Assembly: GCA_016861025.1 (NCBI GenBank)
Contig: BOKO01000003.1
Coordinates: forward strand, 200,001 to 264,000
Length of the DNA: 64,000 nt
Source: Chloroflexota bacterium
GTDB lineage: Bacteria > Chloroflexota > Anaerolineae > Caldilineales > Caldilineaceae
Direction of reading: 5' to 3'
Positions 45,006-55,169 of this stretch are shown here, in pieces. The translations under genes and the position numbers were made by a program. The notes beneath the pieces are model-generated. The model did no database searches and was not told the origin of the DNA. It saw only the letters and a program-made list of their open reading frames with translations. Each line of letters starts with the position of its first letter. The first letter of the stretch is position 1.

Positions 45006-46451
45006 CTATGACTTACTATGAATGACGACGAACCACAAACCAATATACACGACAATCCCGCGAACAAAGAGATTGTCCACCAGATTGTGCACAGAAAGAT
45101 GCGCCACAAGACCGAGCACACCGACAGCCACCGCAGCCAACCAGCGCTGATCTAGGTTTGACTGGTCGCTGTTGCGAGCGCGCTGCCATGTCCAGACGAC
45201 CACTGCACCCCACAATACAATAAACGACGCCAACCCCACAATCCCCGTCTCACCGAGCACATTCAAGTAAATGTTGTGCGCATGACCGAGCGGGTCTTCC
45301 CAGCGCGGCAGCCGCACTTCAGGATAGACTGCCGCATAGTTGCCGGCGCCGACGCCGAACCACGGCGACCGTTCCCACATCCGCTGCGCTGCTGTCCAGT
45401 GAGCAATGCGCTCGACAACCGAAAAATTCTCGTCTGTCACCGGCTGCGACAGTACGTCGGTCCAACCGAAATAGGCGGGAAGGTCGGCCAGCCGCTCGCT
45501 GATCGGTTGCGGGATCGCTGTAGGCGAAAACGCCCCCAACAGCGTCATGCCTGCCACTGCCAGCGCGCCGATCGCGGATAGAATCGCTGCACGCCGACTG
45601 CGCACCACCAGCACCACCAGCACGCCAACGACGGCGCCCAGCCACGCGCCCCGACTCCAGCTTGCCAGCACCCCCAGACCGATGAGCGCCGTCGCCACCG
45701 TGTAGTAAAGCGCCCACAGACTGTTGATCCAGCGCCCGCCACGCTGCACAAACTCGCCCCACGCCCAGAGCGCCAGACTCAACGCCACGGGCAGCGCCAG
45801 CCCCAGAAAGCCGCCAAAAGGGTTGGGCTGGTCGAAGACGCCGCTTGCGCGCATGAAACGCCCCATAATCACAAAGTGCTCTGGGCCGATGCGAAAAATA
45901 AATTGATAAAGTCCTAAAGCAGCCTGGATGCATGCGCCGAAGACCAACGCCGCCGCCAGCCATCTGGCTCGCTGCATCGTCAGCAGCGCAGGCGCAACCA
46001 ACAACAAGACCGCCAATTCAAGCCATTTTATCACTTCGCGCACGCCTTTACCCAAATCGGCGGCGAAAAATAGCGATGCAAACAGGACGGCAACATAGAC
46101 CGTCGCCGCTGCGCTCACAGGGGACCAACGCAACGACAACGTGCGCTGACGTGCACCGTCGAGGAGCCACAACCCAACGCCCACCGCCAGCAACAGATCG
46201 GTGGCGCTGGCTGGCCCGAAGCGCAACCCGCTCGCAACGGGCGTCAGCGCCGCCAGCGGCAGCCAGATCAACCACGGCCAGCGCAACGTCAGCACGCCAA
46301 CTGTAGCAGCCGCGACAAAGCCAGCCGCCAGGTGCAACGGCAGCCATGCCAACAAGATCGCCAGCAGCAGCAGAGCTAACCAGGCTACGGCGCCGCGCCG
46401 CGCTGCTTCTGTGCGTTGAGACGGTGCTATCTCAAAATAGGCTGTTTGCAA
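45006..46451 (-). CDS. O-antigen ligase/polymerase-family membrane protein
   Basis: The 481-residue protein has about 11-12 membrane segments and the Wzy_C/WaaL loop WFGVGAGNYAAVYPEV...HAHNIYLNVLGETGIVG. These proteins polymerise or ligate polysaccharide repeat units outside the membrane. Since Chloroflexota are generally regarded as lacking LPS, a teichoic-acid-like or exopolysaccharide acceptor is more likely. First gene of the ligase-GtrA-GT4 cassette; it diverges from the M28 peptidase. Confidence 0.85.
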   Translation of the reverse strand: MQTAYFEIAPSQRTEAARRGAVAWLALLLLAILLAWLPLHLAAGFVAAATVGVLTLRWPWLIWLPLAALTPVASGLRFGPASATDLLLAVGVGLWLLDGARQRTLSLRWSPVSAAATVYVAVLFASLFFAADLGKGVREVIKWLELAVLLLVAPALLTMQRARWLAAALVFGACIQAALGLYQFIFRIGPEHFVIMGRFMRASGVFDQPNPFGGFLGLALPVALSLALWAWGEFVQRGGRWINSLWALYYTVATALIGLGVLASWSRGAWLGAVVGVLVVLVVRSRRAAILSAIGALAVAGMTLLGAFSPTAIPQPISERLADLPAYFGWTDVLSQPVTDENFSVVERIAHWTAAQRMWERSPWFGVGAGNYAAVYPEVRLPRWEDPLGHAHNIYLNVLGETGIVGLASFIVLWGAVVVWTWQRARNSDQSNLDQRWLAAVAVGVLGLVAHLSVHNLVDNLFVRGIVVYIGLWFVVIHSKS

Positions 46452-46712
46452 GTAAGCAACTCTCGCTGTGTTCCCAATGACCCATCAAATCGCTGCACAA
46501 TCCTACTGAGATTTCGCACTTTTCGCAATACCCATTACCTTACAATCCCCTTGCGCTTCTCCGCCGTTCCGCCTTCGTCCGTCACTTCTGCACAGGTTCT
46601 GCGTCAAGAGTAAAGGAAGCGCAATTGTTCAAAAACTGCCTGGCAGCTTGAGCTTTAGCAGCGCAGAACTTGAATCAGACAGAGAACAACAAAGGAAGGC
46701 AGGGAGGTCGCT

Positions 46713-49244
46713 ATGAATCGTCGAGCCGAGCGCACACTTCGCAACATCATCGAACGCACTGCGATGTTGCTCATCATCGTCTCGTTGTTGTTCCCGCTCA
46801 CCAACGGGCCGGTGAGCTACGGTCAAGACGACGCGCCGCTGAATGTCCCCTTTGGTCCGGTGCTCTTTGTGCTGCCAACGCAAAGTGGGGATTTTCCCGC
46901 AGACCTGCCGCCCACGACCGTCCTTCATGCCCGTCTGGAGGAGCCAGACGCCGACTATTGGGTCGCCAGCGGTTCGGCGATGGATGCGGCGGCGTTGGCG
47001 CAGGCTGGCTGGGCAGTGACGGTCGTTGACGCCGACGCGGGCGCTGCCATCTACTACATCGCCGACGCCACGGCGCCGGGCGCAGCGCAGCTTGCCGCAG
47101 AATCGGGTCGATTGCTCTGGCAAGGTGAAACGCATCTACTGGTCGCCACCGACGCTGAACAGGAGTTGGCGTTGGTCGAGACATTGCCGATGCAGGGCGT
47201 GGCGATCTCGCTGCTCTCACCGCTGCCGCTGGTGATGGACGACGCCCCCGTACACGCCGCCGAGATTGCACCGGCTGCACCGGCTGCGGTGGATCCGGCG
47301 GTGGCGGCGCTGTTGGCGCAAATCACGTCCGAAGAGCTGCGCAACCTGGTCAGCCAGATTAGCGGCGAGACGCCGGCCATGGTCGGCGGCGCGCCGGTGA
47401 CCATCAACACGCGCTACACCTTTGCCCCCCGCCTGCGTGACGCCGAACAATTTGTCTACGAATATTATCAACGTCTGCGCCTCGACGTGCGCTACTCACC
47501 CTGGACATACGGTCAATACAGCGGGCGCAACGTCGTCGCCGAGGTAAGAGGTTCGAGGCAGCCACAGCGCGTGCTGCTCGTCGGCGGTCATCTCGACTCC
47601 ACGTCCAACCTGCCCTACGCCAACGCACCGGGCGCCGACGACAACGCCACCGGCACGGCAGCCACGCTGGCGCTGGCGCGATTGCTCGCCGCCTATCAAC
47701 CGGAACTGACCGTGCGCTTCATCCACTTCACCGGCGAAGAACAGGGACAGTGGGGCAGCAAGGTCTACGCAGCGGCGTTGCGGCGTGCAGGCGAACAGGT
47801 GGTTGGCTTCATCAATCTGGATATGATCGGGTGGGACGGCAACGGCGACCGCGTCGTTGAGATTCACACGGCGCGCGGCCCCAAATCCAATGCGCTGGCG
47901 GACCAGTACCTGGAACGCAACAACCGCTATGGACTGGGGCTGACCTTTGAACGCAAGACGACCACAGCCAGCCGTTTCTCCGATCACTCGCCTTTTTGGG
48001 ACAACGACTACGCTTCGTTTCTGGTCATCGAAAACTTTTTCGACGACGCCCGCCCCAGAGATCGCAACCCCTACTATCACAATACAGGGGACATTGCCAG
48101 CCGCATCGACTACGATTATGTCGTACGCATTGCGCGCGTCACGCTGGCGACGCTAGTGGAGCTGGCAGGATATGCACTGGAGAGCGCGCCCGGCGCCCCC
48201 ACGCCAACCCACACACCAACGCCCACCTTCACGCCAACCGCCACGCCCACGTCCAATCCCGACAACTGCACCGATCTGCTGCTCAACGGCGATTTCGAGA
48301 CAAGCGGCGGCTGGCAGTTTGGTTCGACGCCCTATCCGGGCCGCTACGTCAGTGCGCCGGTCTTCAGCGCTGCGCGCGCCGTGCAGTTGGGCATCCCTAC
48401 TGGCGTCGCCAACCGCCGCGCCTATTCCACCGTCTTTCAGCGCGTGACGATCCCCGCCAACGCCGAGACGCCGGTGCTCTTGCGTTATGTCGAACAAACC
48501 CACGGCGCTGCAGACAACGTCGACTATCGCGAGACGTTGCTATTGAACAGCAACTACGGTTATGTGGCGCGGCTGTCGCGCAGCAACGCGGCTGGCGACG
48601 GCGTCTGGCGTGAACGGCTCTTTGACCTGACTGCCTATCGCGGGCGCACGCTGGTCGTCTATTTCAATGTCTATAACGACGGTGCAGGTTCGCAGATGTG
48701 GAGTTATTTGGATCGGGTCGAACTGGGGAGTTGCGTGCGTGCAAGCGGCGCCGAAACGCCCACGCCTGAATCGACGGCAACGCCCGAAGCGACCGAGACG
48801 CCGGTTCTTCTCGAACCGACGGAAACGCCCGAAGCGACCGAGACGCCGGTCCTTCTTGAACCGACGGAAACGCCCGAACCAGCCGCAACGCCAGCGCTCC
48901 TGTCTCTCGCACCGAGCCAACTCTATTTGGGCGAGCTTTTCCACAGCACAGCAGTGACGCTGAGTGTGCAACTGAACGAACGACGCGCCGGTTTTGCATG
49001 GGAGGCTGTCGTCGACGCGCCGTGGCTCACCATCGAACGGCTGCCCGACGAGGCGGAGGCGGCGATGGTGGTCGAGCTGGCGCAGCCGCTTGACATGGAG
49101 GATGGCGTCTACACGGCCACCGTGCGCGTGACTGCTGTATTGGAGCCAGAGACTATCGTTGTTGAGGCGCCGGTGCTCTACGTGCGCGGCGCGGTGCACT
49201 CACTCTTCCTGCCTTCGATTGTCAGCGAATCTGCGCCGGAATAA
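46713..49244 (+). CDS. Secreted M28 zinc aminopeptidase with Thr-Pro linkers
   Basis: The 843-residue secreted protein has an N-terminal signal segment (about 18-40), a pro-region, an M28 catalytic domain and two C-terminal modules. Zinc ligands read as His293 (GGHLDS), Asp309 (GADDN), Glu343 (TGEEQG, catalytic Glu342), Asp370 (INLDMIG) and His456 (YYHNTGD). A TPTHTPTPTFTPT linker leads to a jelly-roll-like domain (LLLNGDFETSGGWQFG), then a 15-residue TPEATETPVLLEPTE repeat linker, then a terminal beta domain ending SLFLPSIV. GGGAGG precedes the ATG. Likely role: extracellular peptide scavenging. Confidence 0.9.
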   Translation: MNRRAERTLRNIIERTAMLLIIVSLLFPLTNGPVSYGQDDAPLNVPFGPVLFVLPTQSGDFPADLPPTTVLHARLEEPDADYWVASGSAMDAAALAQAGWAVTVVDADAGAAIYYIADATAPGAAQLAAESGRLLWQGETHLLVATDAEQELALVETLPMQGVAISLLSPLPLVMDDAPVHAAEIAPAAPAAVDPAVAALLAQITSEELRNLVSQISGETPAMVGGAPVTINTRYTFAPRLRDAEQFVYEYYQRLRLDVRYSPWTYGQYSGRNVVAEVRGSRQPQRVLLVGGHLDSTSNLPYANAPGADDNATGTAATLALARLLAAYQPELTVRFIHFTGEEQGQWGSKVYAAALRRAGEQVVGFINLDMIGWDGNGDRVVEIHTARGPKSNALADQYLERNNRYGLGLTFERKTTTASRFSDHSPFWDNDYASFLVIENFFDDARPRDRNPYYHNTGDIASRIDYDYVVRIARVTLATLVELAGYALESAPGAPTPTHTPTPTFTPTATPTSNPDNCTDLLLNGDFETSGGWQFGSTPYPGRYVSAPVFSAARAVQLGIPTGVANRRAYSTVFQRVTIPANAETPVLLRYVEQTHGAADNVDYRETLLLNSNYGYVARLSRSNAAGDGVWRERLFDLTAYRGRTLVVYFNVYNDGAGSQMWSYLDRVELGSCVRASGAETPTPESTATPEATETPVLLEPTETPEATETPVLLEPTETPEPAATPALLSLAPSQLYLGELFHSTAVTLSVQLNERRAGFAWEAVVDAPWLTIERLPDEAEAAMVVELAQPLDMEDGVYTATVRVTAVLEPETIVVEAPVLYVRGAVHSLFLPSIVSESAPE
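48780..48880. repeat. 45-bp tandem repeat encoding a Glu-Thr-Pro linker
   Basis: Two nearly identical 45-bp units (48780-48824, 48825-48869) plus a partial third encode TPEATETPVLLEPTE. Being a multiple of three, the array can change length without a frameshift. Confidence 0.85.
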
Positions 49245-49286
49245 CACAGCAACGCCCAGACATGTGAACTGCCATTGTGCAGAGCA

Positions 49287-49320
49287 ACAAAAAGCTCCGG
49301 CGAAGGTCGGAGCTTTTTGT
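49287..49320. terminator. Bidirectional terminator hairpin
   Basis: A 13-bp perfect stem (ACAAAAAGCTCCG against its complement, 8-nt loop) with A and T tracts at its ends. It lies between the convergent M28 peptidase gene and tRNA-Ser, so it can serve both strands. Confidence 0.85.
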
Positions 49321-49325
49321 TGGAT

Positions 49326-49416
<91 letters not shown>

Positions 49417-49664
49417 TCAGCAACCATGCAATTTGTAGCAATCATACCATGCGCGCCCCGAGCTGGCAATTTGTCCACGCCCCGTTGGGCGCACTTTTGT
49501 AAGCGTCATCGGTCAATCGTCTCAGAATATAGTCCCATTTTCCAGACAAAACGACGCTGATCTCGTCGCAGCGACGTGATAGGCTAAGCAGAAACGTCGC
49601 GTCGCCTGACATGACGGACAATGCACCATACGCTGCAACGCTCTTTGCATTCTTGGAGGTACCC

Positions 49665-50849
49665 ATGAGAAAGGTCTTTCTCTCGTTGGTGATTACATTG
49701 TTGTTGCTTGCCATACCTGTTGGCTATGGACTCTCCAACGCCCAGGTCGCAGGGTGGAATAAATATGAAGGAAACCCGATCATGTTCTATGGGCCGCCAG
49801 GCAGTTGGGATGACTTCAACGTTTATGCGGTCGATGTCATGTTCTTCGACAAAAACAACGCTGATCCTGCGGACGACGAATATTACATGTGGTATTCCGG
49901 CACATCGTTCACCCGAAACAGCAAAGACATTGGCTTTGCCACCTCTAAGGATGGCATCAACTGGTCGCGCTATGTCGGCAACCCCGTCATCCGCAACGGC
50001 GATTTCGGCTATTGGGATTACGAGCGAATCAACGCGCCCACGGTGCTTTACGACCGACAGGAAGGCGTCTGGAAGATGTGGTACGCCGGATATTCGAGCT
50101 ACTTTGCCGGCTTTGGCATTGGCTACGCCACATCGTCCAATGCCATCAACTGGCAAAAATATCCAACGAACGCTGTGACTCCAGCCCTTGTCTTCGAGGC
50201 AACAGGGATAGCCGATGATTTTGACGGTTACAGCGTCTTCTCGCCGGAGGTGCTCAAGATCAACGGCAAGTATCATATGTGGTATGCAGGCAACGGCGGC
50301 AGGTTTGCCGGCAACCAGATCGGCTATGCATATTCCGACGATGGCATTCACTGGACGCGCTACACAAAACCAGGAACCGACATTGCAGAACCGGTGCTGC
50401 CAGTCGGCGGCCCCGGTGCGTGGGATGAAGGAGAGACCGTCTCGCCGTCGGTCATTCAGGTCGGCGACACGCTTTTCATGTACTATCAGGGCAGCAATAT
50501 TGACCAGACGCTTACCGGCATCGGCCGCGCCTGGTCAACCGACGGCGGCAAAACCTGGACGAAGGACCCAAACAACCCGCTCCTACGCGGCTCAGGCGCC
50601 GGCGCCTGGGATTTCAACCGGCTCTATTATCCTTCTGCAACGGTGAACAACAGAGGTGAGTTGTATCTGTGGTTCCACGCTCGCAGCCGCAATTCCGATT
50701 TGACGCCCTTTAAGCTCGGTCTGGCGTTTGGCGAAAACGCAACGCCGATTCCGCCGACAGCAACGCCAACCCTTGCGCCGGGTGTGACGCCATCACCGAC
50801 GCCTTCCGATCCCGGCTTCATCATGCTGCCGATCATCCAGCGCCAGTAG
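49665..50849 (+). CDS. Secreted five-bladed beta-propeller protein (GH43/GH130-like)
   Basis: The 394-residue secreted protein has a signal peptide (about 1-26, cleavage after SNA), five repeats built on YxMWYxG...IGxAxSxDGxxW, a Thr-Pro linker (TPIPPTATPTLAPGVTPSPTP) and the tail FIMLPIIQRQ. The repeats match the five-bladed propellers of GH43, GH32 and GH130-type enzymes, but I cannot place a catalytic acid set, so it may be a glycoside-acting enzyme or a carbohydrate-binding propeller. GGAGGT precedes the ATG at 49665; upstream in-frame ATG 49611 is rejected. Confidence 0.78.
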   Translation: MRKVFLSLVITLLLLAIPVGYGLSNAQVAGWNKYEGNPIMFYGPPGSWDDFNVYAVDVMFFDKNNADPADDEYYMWYSGTSFTRNSKDIGFATSKDGINWSRYVGNPVIRNGDFGYWDYERINAPTVLYDRQEGVWKMWYAGYSSYFAGFGIGYATSSNAINWQKYPTNAVTPALVFEATGIADDFDGYSVFSPEVLKINGKYHMWYAGNGGRFAGNQIGYAYSDDGIHWTRYTKPGTDIAEPVLPVGGPGAWDEGETVSPSVIQVGDTLFMYYQGSNIDQTLTGIGRAWSTDGGKTWTKDPNNPLLRGSGAGAWDFNRLYYPSATVNNRGELYLWFHARSRNSDLTPFKLGLAFGENATPIPPTATPTLAPGVTPSPTPSDPGFIMLPIIQRQ

Positions 50850-50868
50850 ACTCCAGTTCGCCATCACG

Positions 50869-50900
50869 TCGCATGGGCGCAGCGCGTTGCGCCCATGCGA
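50869..50900. terminator. Hairpin between convergent genes
   Basis: TCGCATGGGCGCA (50869-50881) pairs perfectly with 50888-50900 across 6 nt, exactly between the stops of the propeller gene and the minus-strand permease. No strong T-tract, so it may be a weak terminator or repeat. Confidence 0.6.
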
Positions 50901-50917
50901 TCCACTCTCACTTTCGG

Positions 50918-53900
50918 CTATTCATACCGCAGCGCATCAGCCGGATACACGCGCGAAGCTTGCCACGCTGGCGCAATCGTCGTCAGCAGCGAGAAAAGGT
51001 AAGCCGCCAGCACGATCAGCCCAATTTGCAGCCACGGTGCGCTGACTGCAGCTTCGTCGATCTGCGGGAAGAAGGCAAGCACCAGATTGTCGCCCAGCAC
51101 GATGCCCGTGATCGCACCGATCAACAGCCCCGTGATCGAAACAAAACTCGATTCGATCAGAAAACTCAGCGCCACCATGCCCTTTTGATAGCCCAACGCG
51201 CGCAGCATACCCACCTGCTGGCGCCGTTCGTAGACCGAACGCGTCGAGATCACGCCAAGTGCAGCGATGCCGACGAGAAGACCAAGCGCCATAAAGCCTT
51301 GCAACAGTTGCAGCGCACCTCCTGTCAGCCGTTGGCGCTGCGCATATTGATCGGCGAGCACAACGGCATTCAAGCCGCTCGACACAAAGGTGCGCTCGAT
51401 GTCGCCCGCAACGGTGCGTACATCCATGCCTAGTTGCGCTTTGACATAGATGTTGTCACCTGTCACCGGAACGCTGCGCAGCTTTGCCAGCGTCGCCTCG
51501 CTGCCGATCAACATTGCGCCAACCAGATTTGTATCCTCGTCCAGCACGCCGATCACCTGCACAGTGTGCGTGCGGCGCACACCATCAGCGCCGTCGGCGC
51601 CAAGCGTGAGTTTCAGTTCGCCAAGCGCATTTCCCGCGCTGCCATCGGCAACGCGCAGCGGCGGCGTAAAGCGTCCGCGGCCTCGCTGCTCCACCGACGC
51701 CCCATCGTTGCCCGGACCAACCGTAACGACAACCTCCGAATCCTCTTCTGGCGCCTCCTCAATCCCAAAAGGCATCTGCGGCGGCGCCTGGAAAAACTCA
51801 GGGCGGGCGATCACGACATCGTTGCGCGTCGCAAGCGCTTCCCATACGGCTGCGTCGTCGGCGTACCCAGGCGCCCGGCTGCGCAGATGGTAGACCTGTT
51901 GTGCAGCGTCGATATAGCCACGGTTGACGCCAGCCATGCTTGTACGCAGGAAGTCGCCGGTCGATTCTGCAACTCGCCCCTCCATCACCTGTTCGGTCAC
52001 CAACCCGACTGCAGCGATCTGGCTGGTGAGCGGATCGTCGTTCAGACCGGCCAGCGCAGCCGAGAAATCCTCGATCGGGTTGAAGAAGCTGAGCAGCGTA
52101 GACGAAACCTCGATGTCAAATCCGGCAGTCTGGCGGTCATCGAGCCGTGTCAATGACTGCGTGGTGTTGATCACCACCGACATCACCACAACCGTCGCCA
52201 TGATCATCGCAAAGAGCACCATCGTCATACCGGTGCGAAAACGGCTGCTGAGTGGATAGGCAATCGCCGTGCGCAACACCGGACGCAATGACGGTGCAAA
52301 ACCCAGAACGGCGCTGAACAGTGCGCTGAGCAAGTTGGCATTGAACATGATCACCAGGATCGCGCCGATGATGATCATCGGGCCGCCGATCGTGAAGACT
52401 GTCGGCGCCTGCGTTGGATCCCACGTGAAGCGACCGGGAAACCACTGCGGCGCCAGCGAATACCACGGTGGAATCCAGGTAACGAGCAAGCCGACGCCCA
52501 ACAGCGTGTACACGATGCGATAGCCGGTTTCATTGCGGATCGGCGTCAGCTCAAGCACGCGCCCGACAAGCACAGCAAAGCCGTAGAGCAGCACGGTGGC
52601 GGCGATCATGATCAGACTAAGCGAGCTGGCGACCAGCGCCTGATAAAGGAGGTAGCCGCCGACACCCAACGCAACCAGCGGCCACAGCCAGGTCAGCGCG
52701 TTGACAAACCAGGATCGCCGCTTCGCTTCGGCTTCATCGGAAAGACCACGGATCGCCGTCGCCACGTTCATGCGCGTCACGCGCCACGAGGAAATTGTCA
52801 TCGCCAGCCAGGTGATCAGCACCCCGGCGCAATAGGCGACCACAATCGACTCCCACGAAATGTTGAAACTGATCGAAAAGACGCCTTCCGCCTGGGCGTT
52901 GATCGTCCCGGTCAGGTCATTGAAGAGGCGGCCGATGAATTGAGTCATCGCAAAGGTGATGCCTATGCCCAATAGCACACCCAACGCCGCCGCCGTCAGG
53001 TTGTAGACCATGCCCTCAGCCATAAAGCTCTGTACGATCTGGCCGCGCTGCACACCAACCGCGCGTGAAATGCCAATTTCAACGCGGCGCTCGGCGGCAA
53101 GCATCACAAAGATCAGCACGATCAGCAGGATCGCCGCCAGAATCGAAAAGACGCCGAAAATGCTGAAGATCGTGGCGAAGATGCCGCCGCCCACATTCGC
53201 CGCCGAAACAATCGTCGTCTTGTTGAGCGGTTCGATCTGCTCGAATTGGTTGAGATTGGCGACAGCGGTGGCGAACTCGCGACTGACCTCGTCAGGCAGA
53301 TCGATTTGCAACAGCCACTCACGCACGGTCGGCGTCGCCAGCAATTCGCGCAGATCCTGCGAATCGAGGCCGGATTCACCGGCCGCCAGCAGCGCCTCGG
53401 CATTTTGACGAGTCATTTGCTCGATGTTGAAGGCGCTCAACATCCCTTCCAGCAAACTGGCGAACATCGGCGGCAACTCTTCGGCGTCATCTATGCGCAC
53501 TTCACCGTTGGCGGGCAAATCAGCGCTTAGCTGTTCTATCACAGCGCGCACATCGGGACGGGCAAGCGTTGCGGCAATCGTGGCGACGGCGTCATCATCG
53601 AGCGCCAACACACGCAGCCGCCGGCTCACCGCGTCGGTGTGCTGCATTCCGGTCATCTCGTCGCCAGCATTGGAGACGAGCACCGAATTGACCTTCGCCG
53701 GCATAAAGAGAAGCTGCTGCGCCTCATCCAGCCGCAGCATGACGACTGGCGTCAGCGCGCTGAGCGGGCCTGCCTGGTCGACGACGGCGCGCACACGAAA
53801 GCGCACCGGCAGAGGCCCGATATAGACTTCAAGCAGATCGCCCGTACTGGCGCCCAGCCGCTCAGCGCCAAGACGGTTGAGGTAGAGGTCGCCCTGCCGC

Positions 53901-55078
53901 AGTTGCAGCCCAAATTGACCGAGCATGGCATCCAGCTCGTAGCCAAGCGTGTTGAGGTTGATCACGCGCAGCAGGTCGCCCGCCAGCGCGTTCAGCGACG
54001 CACCGACCGCGCCGGCTGCATCCAGTTGCATCGGATCGACTTCGAGAACAGCCGCATCATCCGCCGTTTGCGTGCCGGTGATGACGCCGGTCAGCGGGAT
54101 CGACAGCGCGCCCGTGGTGGCATCAGTGGCGTCGACCGACTGCACGAGCGCAGCAATCTCCTGCAGCGTCAGGCTTTCTTTGCCCAGATCGCGTAGGGGC
54201 GTCGTGTCAACGCCCAATCCTTCGAGCGTCTCCAAACCAATGCTGACATCAGGCAAAGTCTCCGGATCGACGGCTGTGAAAACGGCGCCCAACCCGGCCA
54301 GCGCCTGCATGGCGTCGAGATTGTCCAGCGTCTCCGAGATCGGCAAGGTGGATTGAAGCTGATTGAATTGTTCGCTCAGCGCCGGAATGACAGCAAAGAG
54401 ATTGCTCGCCTGTACAAAGATGTTGCCGATGCCGGGTTGAAGGCTTTCCATCGTCAGCGCTTCGCCATCGACGCTGGTCAACCCAAATTCGCCGGTGTAG
54501 TCGTCGTCGACGGCAAAAATGAAGCCCAGCGGTTCACTGCGCCCGGTTGTGACATTGCGGATAATGGTGGGAAAAACGATCGATCCGGCGACGCCGTCAA
54601 TCAGCGGCTCCGCCGCAGCAGCGCTGCGCAGACGCTCCAACCGATCGACGCCGATGCTGGGCAAGCCGCCCTGCACAAGCGCCAACACACTGGAAAGGCC
54701 GCCCTCCATCAACCCTTCGAGCGTCGCCTGCGCCTGCTCCGCCTGTGCTGGATCGACGTTGGGGTTCGCCATGCCTGCCAGCAGCGACAGCAGCGGCGGC
54801 GCAATGATCTCATCGACTTTGCCGTAGGCGGCGACCGCCTGTTTCTGCACAGAATAGCGCAATGTATCGCCCACGCCCAGCGAGCTGATGACGATGATCG
54901 TACTCAAAGTCAAGCCGATGACGATCAAGATCGACTGTCCTTTGCGCCGGGTCAGATTGCGCAGCCCGATCTTCATCAACACCGGGTTGCGCCACCAAAG
55001 AAAGACGAGATAAAGCAAGATCGCTGTAACGGCGCCAACCAAGAAGGCAATTGCGCCTGTCGATAACGTTCCAAGCAT
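50918..55078 (-). CDS. Very large FtsX-type ABC permease
   Basis: The 1386-residue protein has an N-terminal membrane pair (about 8-60), a large extracytoplasmic domain (about 75-640), an FtsX/MacB permease block (about 655-800), a middle membrane cluster (about 830-960), a second extracytoplasmic region and a second FtsX block at the C-terminus (1270-1380). It would work with the LolD-like ATPase just upstream in mechanical or lipoprotein/peptide export and not solute import. Length is well above typical two-FtsX-domain permeases (about 800-1000 residues). An IR at 55104 separates the two genes. Confidence 0.88.
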   Translation of the reverse strand: MLGTLSTGAIAFLVGAVTAILLYLVFLWWRNPVLMKIGLRNLTRRKGQSILIVIGLTLSTIIVISSLGVGDTLRYSVQKQAVAAYGKVDEIIAPPLLSLLAGMANPNVDPAQAEQAQATLEGLMEGGLSSVLALVQGGLPSIGVDRLERLRSAAAAEPLIDGVAGSIVFPTIIRNVTTGRSEPLGFIFAVDDDYTGEFGLTSVDGEALTMESLQPGIGNIFVQASNLFAVIPALSEQFNQLQSTLPISETLDNLDAMQALAGLGAVFTAVDPETLPDVSIGLETLEGLGVDTTPLRDLGKESLTLQEIAALVQSVDATDATTGALSIPLTGVITGTQTADDAAVLEVDPMQLDAAGAVGASLNALAGDLLRVINLNTLGYELDAMLGQFGLQLRQGDLYLNRLGAERLGASTGDLLEVYIGPLPVRFRVRAVVDQAGPLSALTPVVMLRLDEAQQLLFMPAKVNSVLVSNAGDEMTGMQHTDAVSRRLRVLALDDDAVATIAATLARPDVRAVIEQLSADLPANGEVRIDDAEELPPMFASLLEGMLSAFNIEQMTRQNAEALLAAGESGLDSQDLRELLATPTVREWLLQIDLPDEVSREFATAVANLNQFEQIEPLNKTTIVSAANVGGGIFATIFSIFGVFSILAAILLIVLIFVMLAAERRVEIGISRAVGVQRGQIVQSFMAEGMVYNLTAAALGVLLGIGITFAMTQFIGRLFNDLTGTINAQAEGVFSISFNISWESIVVAYCAGVLITWLAMTISSWRVTRMNVATAIRGLSDEAEAKRRSWFVNALTWLWPLVALGVGGYLLYQALVASSLSLIMIAATVLLYGFAVLVGRVLELTPIRNETGYRIVYTLLGVGLLVTWIPPWYSLAPQWFPGRFTWDPTQAPTVFTIGGPMIIIGAILVIMFNANLLSALFSAVLGFAPSLRPVLRTAIAYPLSSRFRTGMTMVLFAMIMATVVVMSVVINTTQSLTRLDDRQTAGFDIEVSSTLLSFFNPIEDFSAALAGLNDDPLTSQIAAVGLVTEQVMEGRVAESTGDFLRTSMAGVNRGYIDAAQQVYHLRSRAPGYADDAAVWEALATRNDVVIARPEFFQAPPQMPFGIEEAPEEDSEVVVTVGPGNDGASVEQRGRGRFTPPLRVADGSAGNALGELKLTLGADGADGVRRTHTVQVIGVLDEDTNLVGAMLIGSEATLAKLRSVPVTGDNIYVKAQLGMDVRTVAGDIERTFVSSGLNAVVLADQYAQRQRLTGGALQLLQGFMALGLLVGIAALGVISTRSVYERRQQVGMLRALGYQKGMVALSFLIESSFVSITGLLIGAITGIVLGDNLVLAFFPQIDEAAVSAPWLQIGLIVLAAYLFSLLTTIAPAWQASRVYPADALRYE

Positions 55079-55103
55079 ATATGAGTTTCCTGTTCAACAG
55101 CCA

Positions 55104-55169
55104 GCGTGATCCGTGGTGCGTGCTGCGGGGTGTTTTGTCAGGCGACGCAGCACGCACCACGGATCACGC
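55104..55169. repeat. 24-bp perfect inverted repeat overlapping the ATPase stop
   Basis: The arm starting GCGTGATCCGTGGTGCG (55104-55127) is fully complementary to 55146-55169, with an 18-nt loop. The right arm includes the stop codon of the ABC ATPase (55164-55166), and the element lies between ATPase and permease. Confidence 0.92.

Noticed and set aside
48176..48260. Thr-Pro linker DNA as a possible CRISPR-like or intergenic repeat array
   Set aside because: The repeats are in frame inside the M28 gene and encode a TPTP linker.
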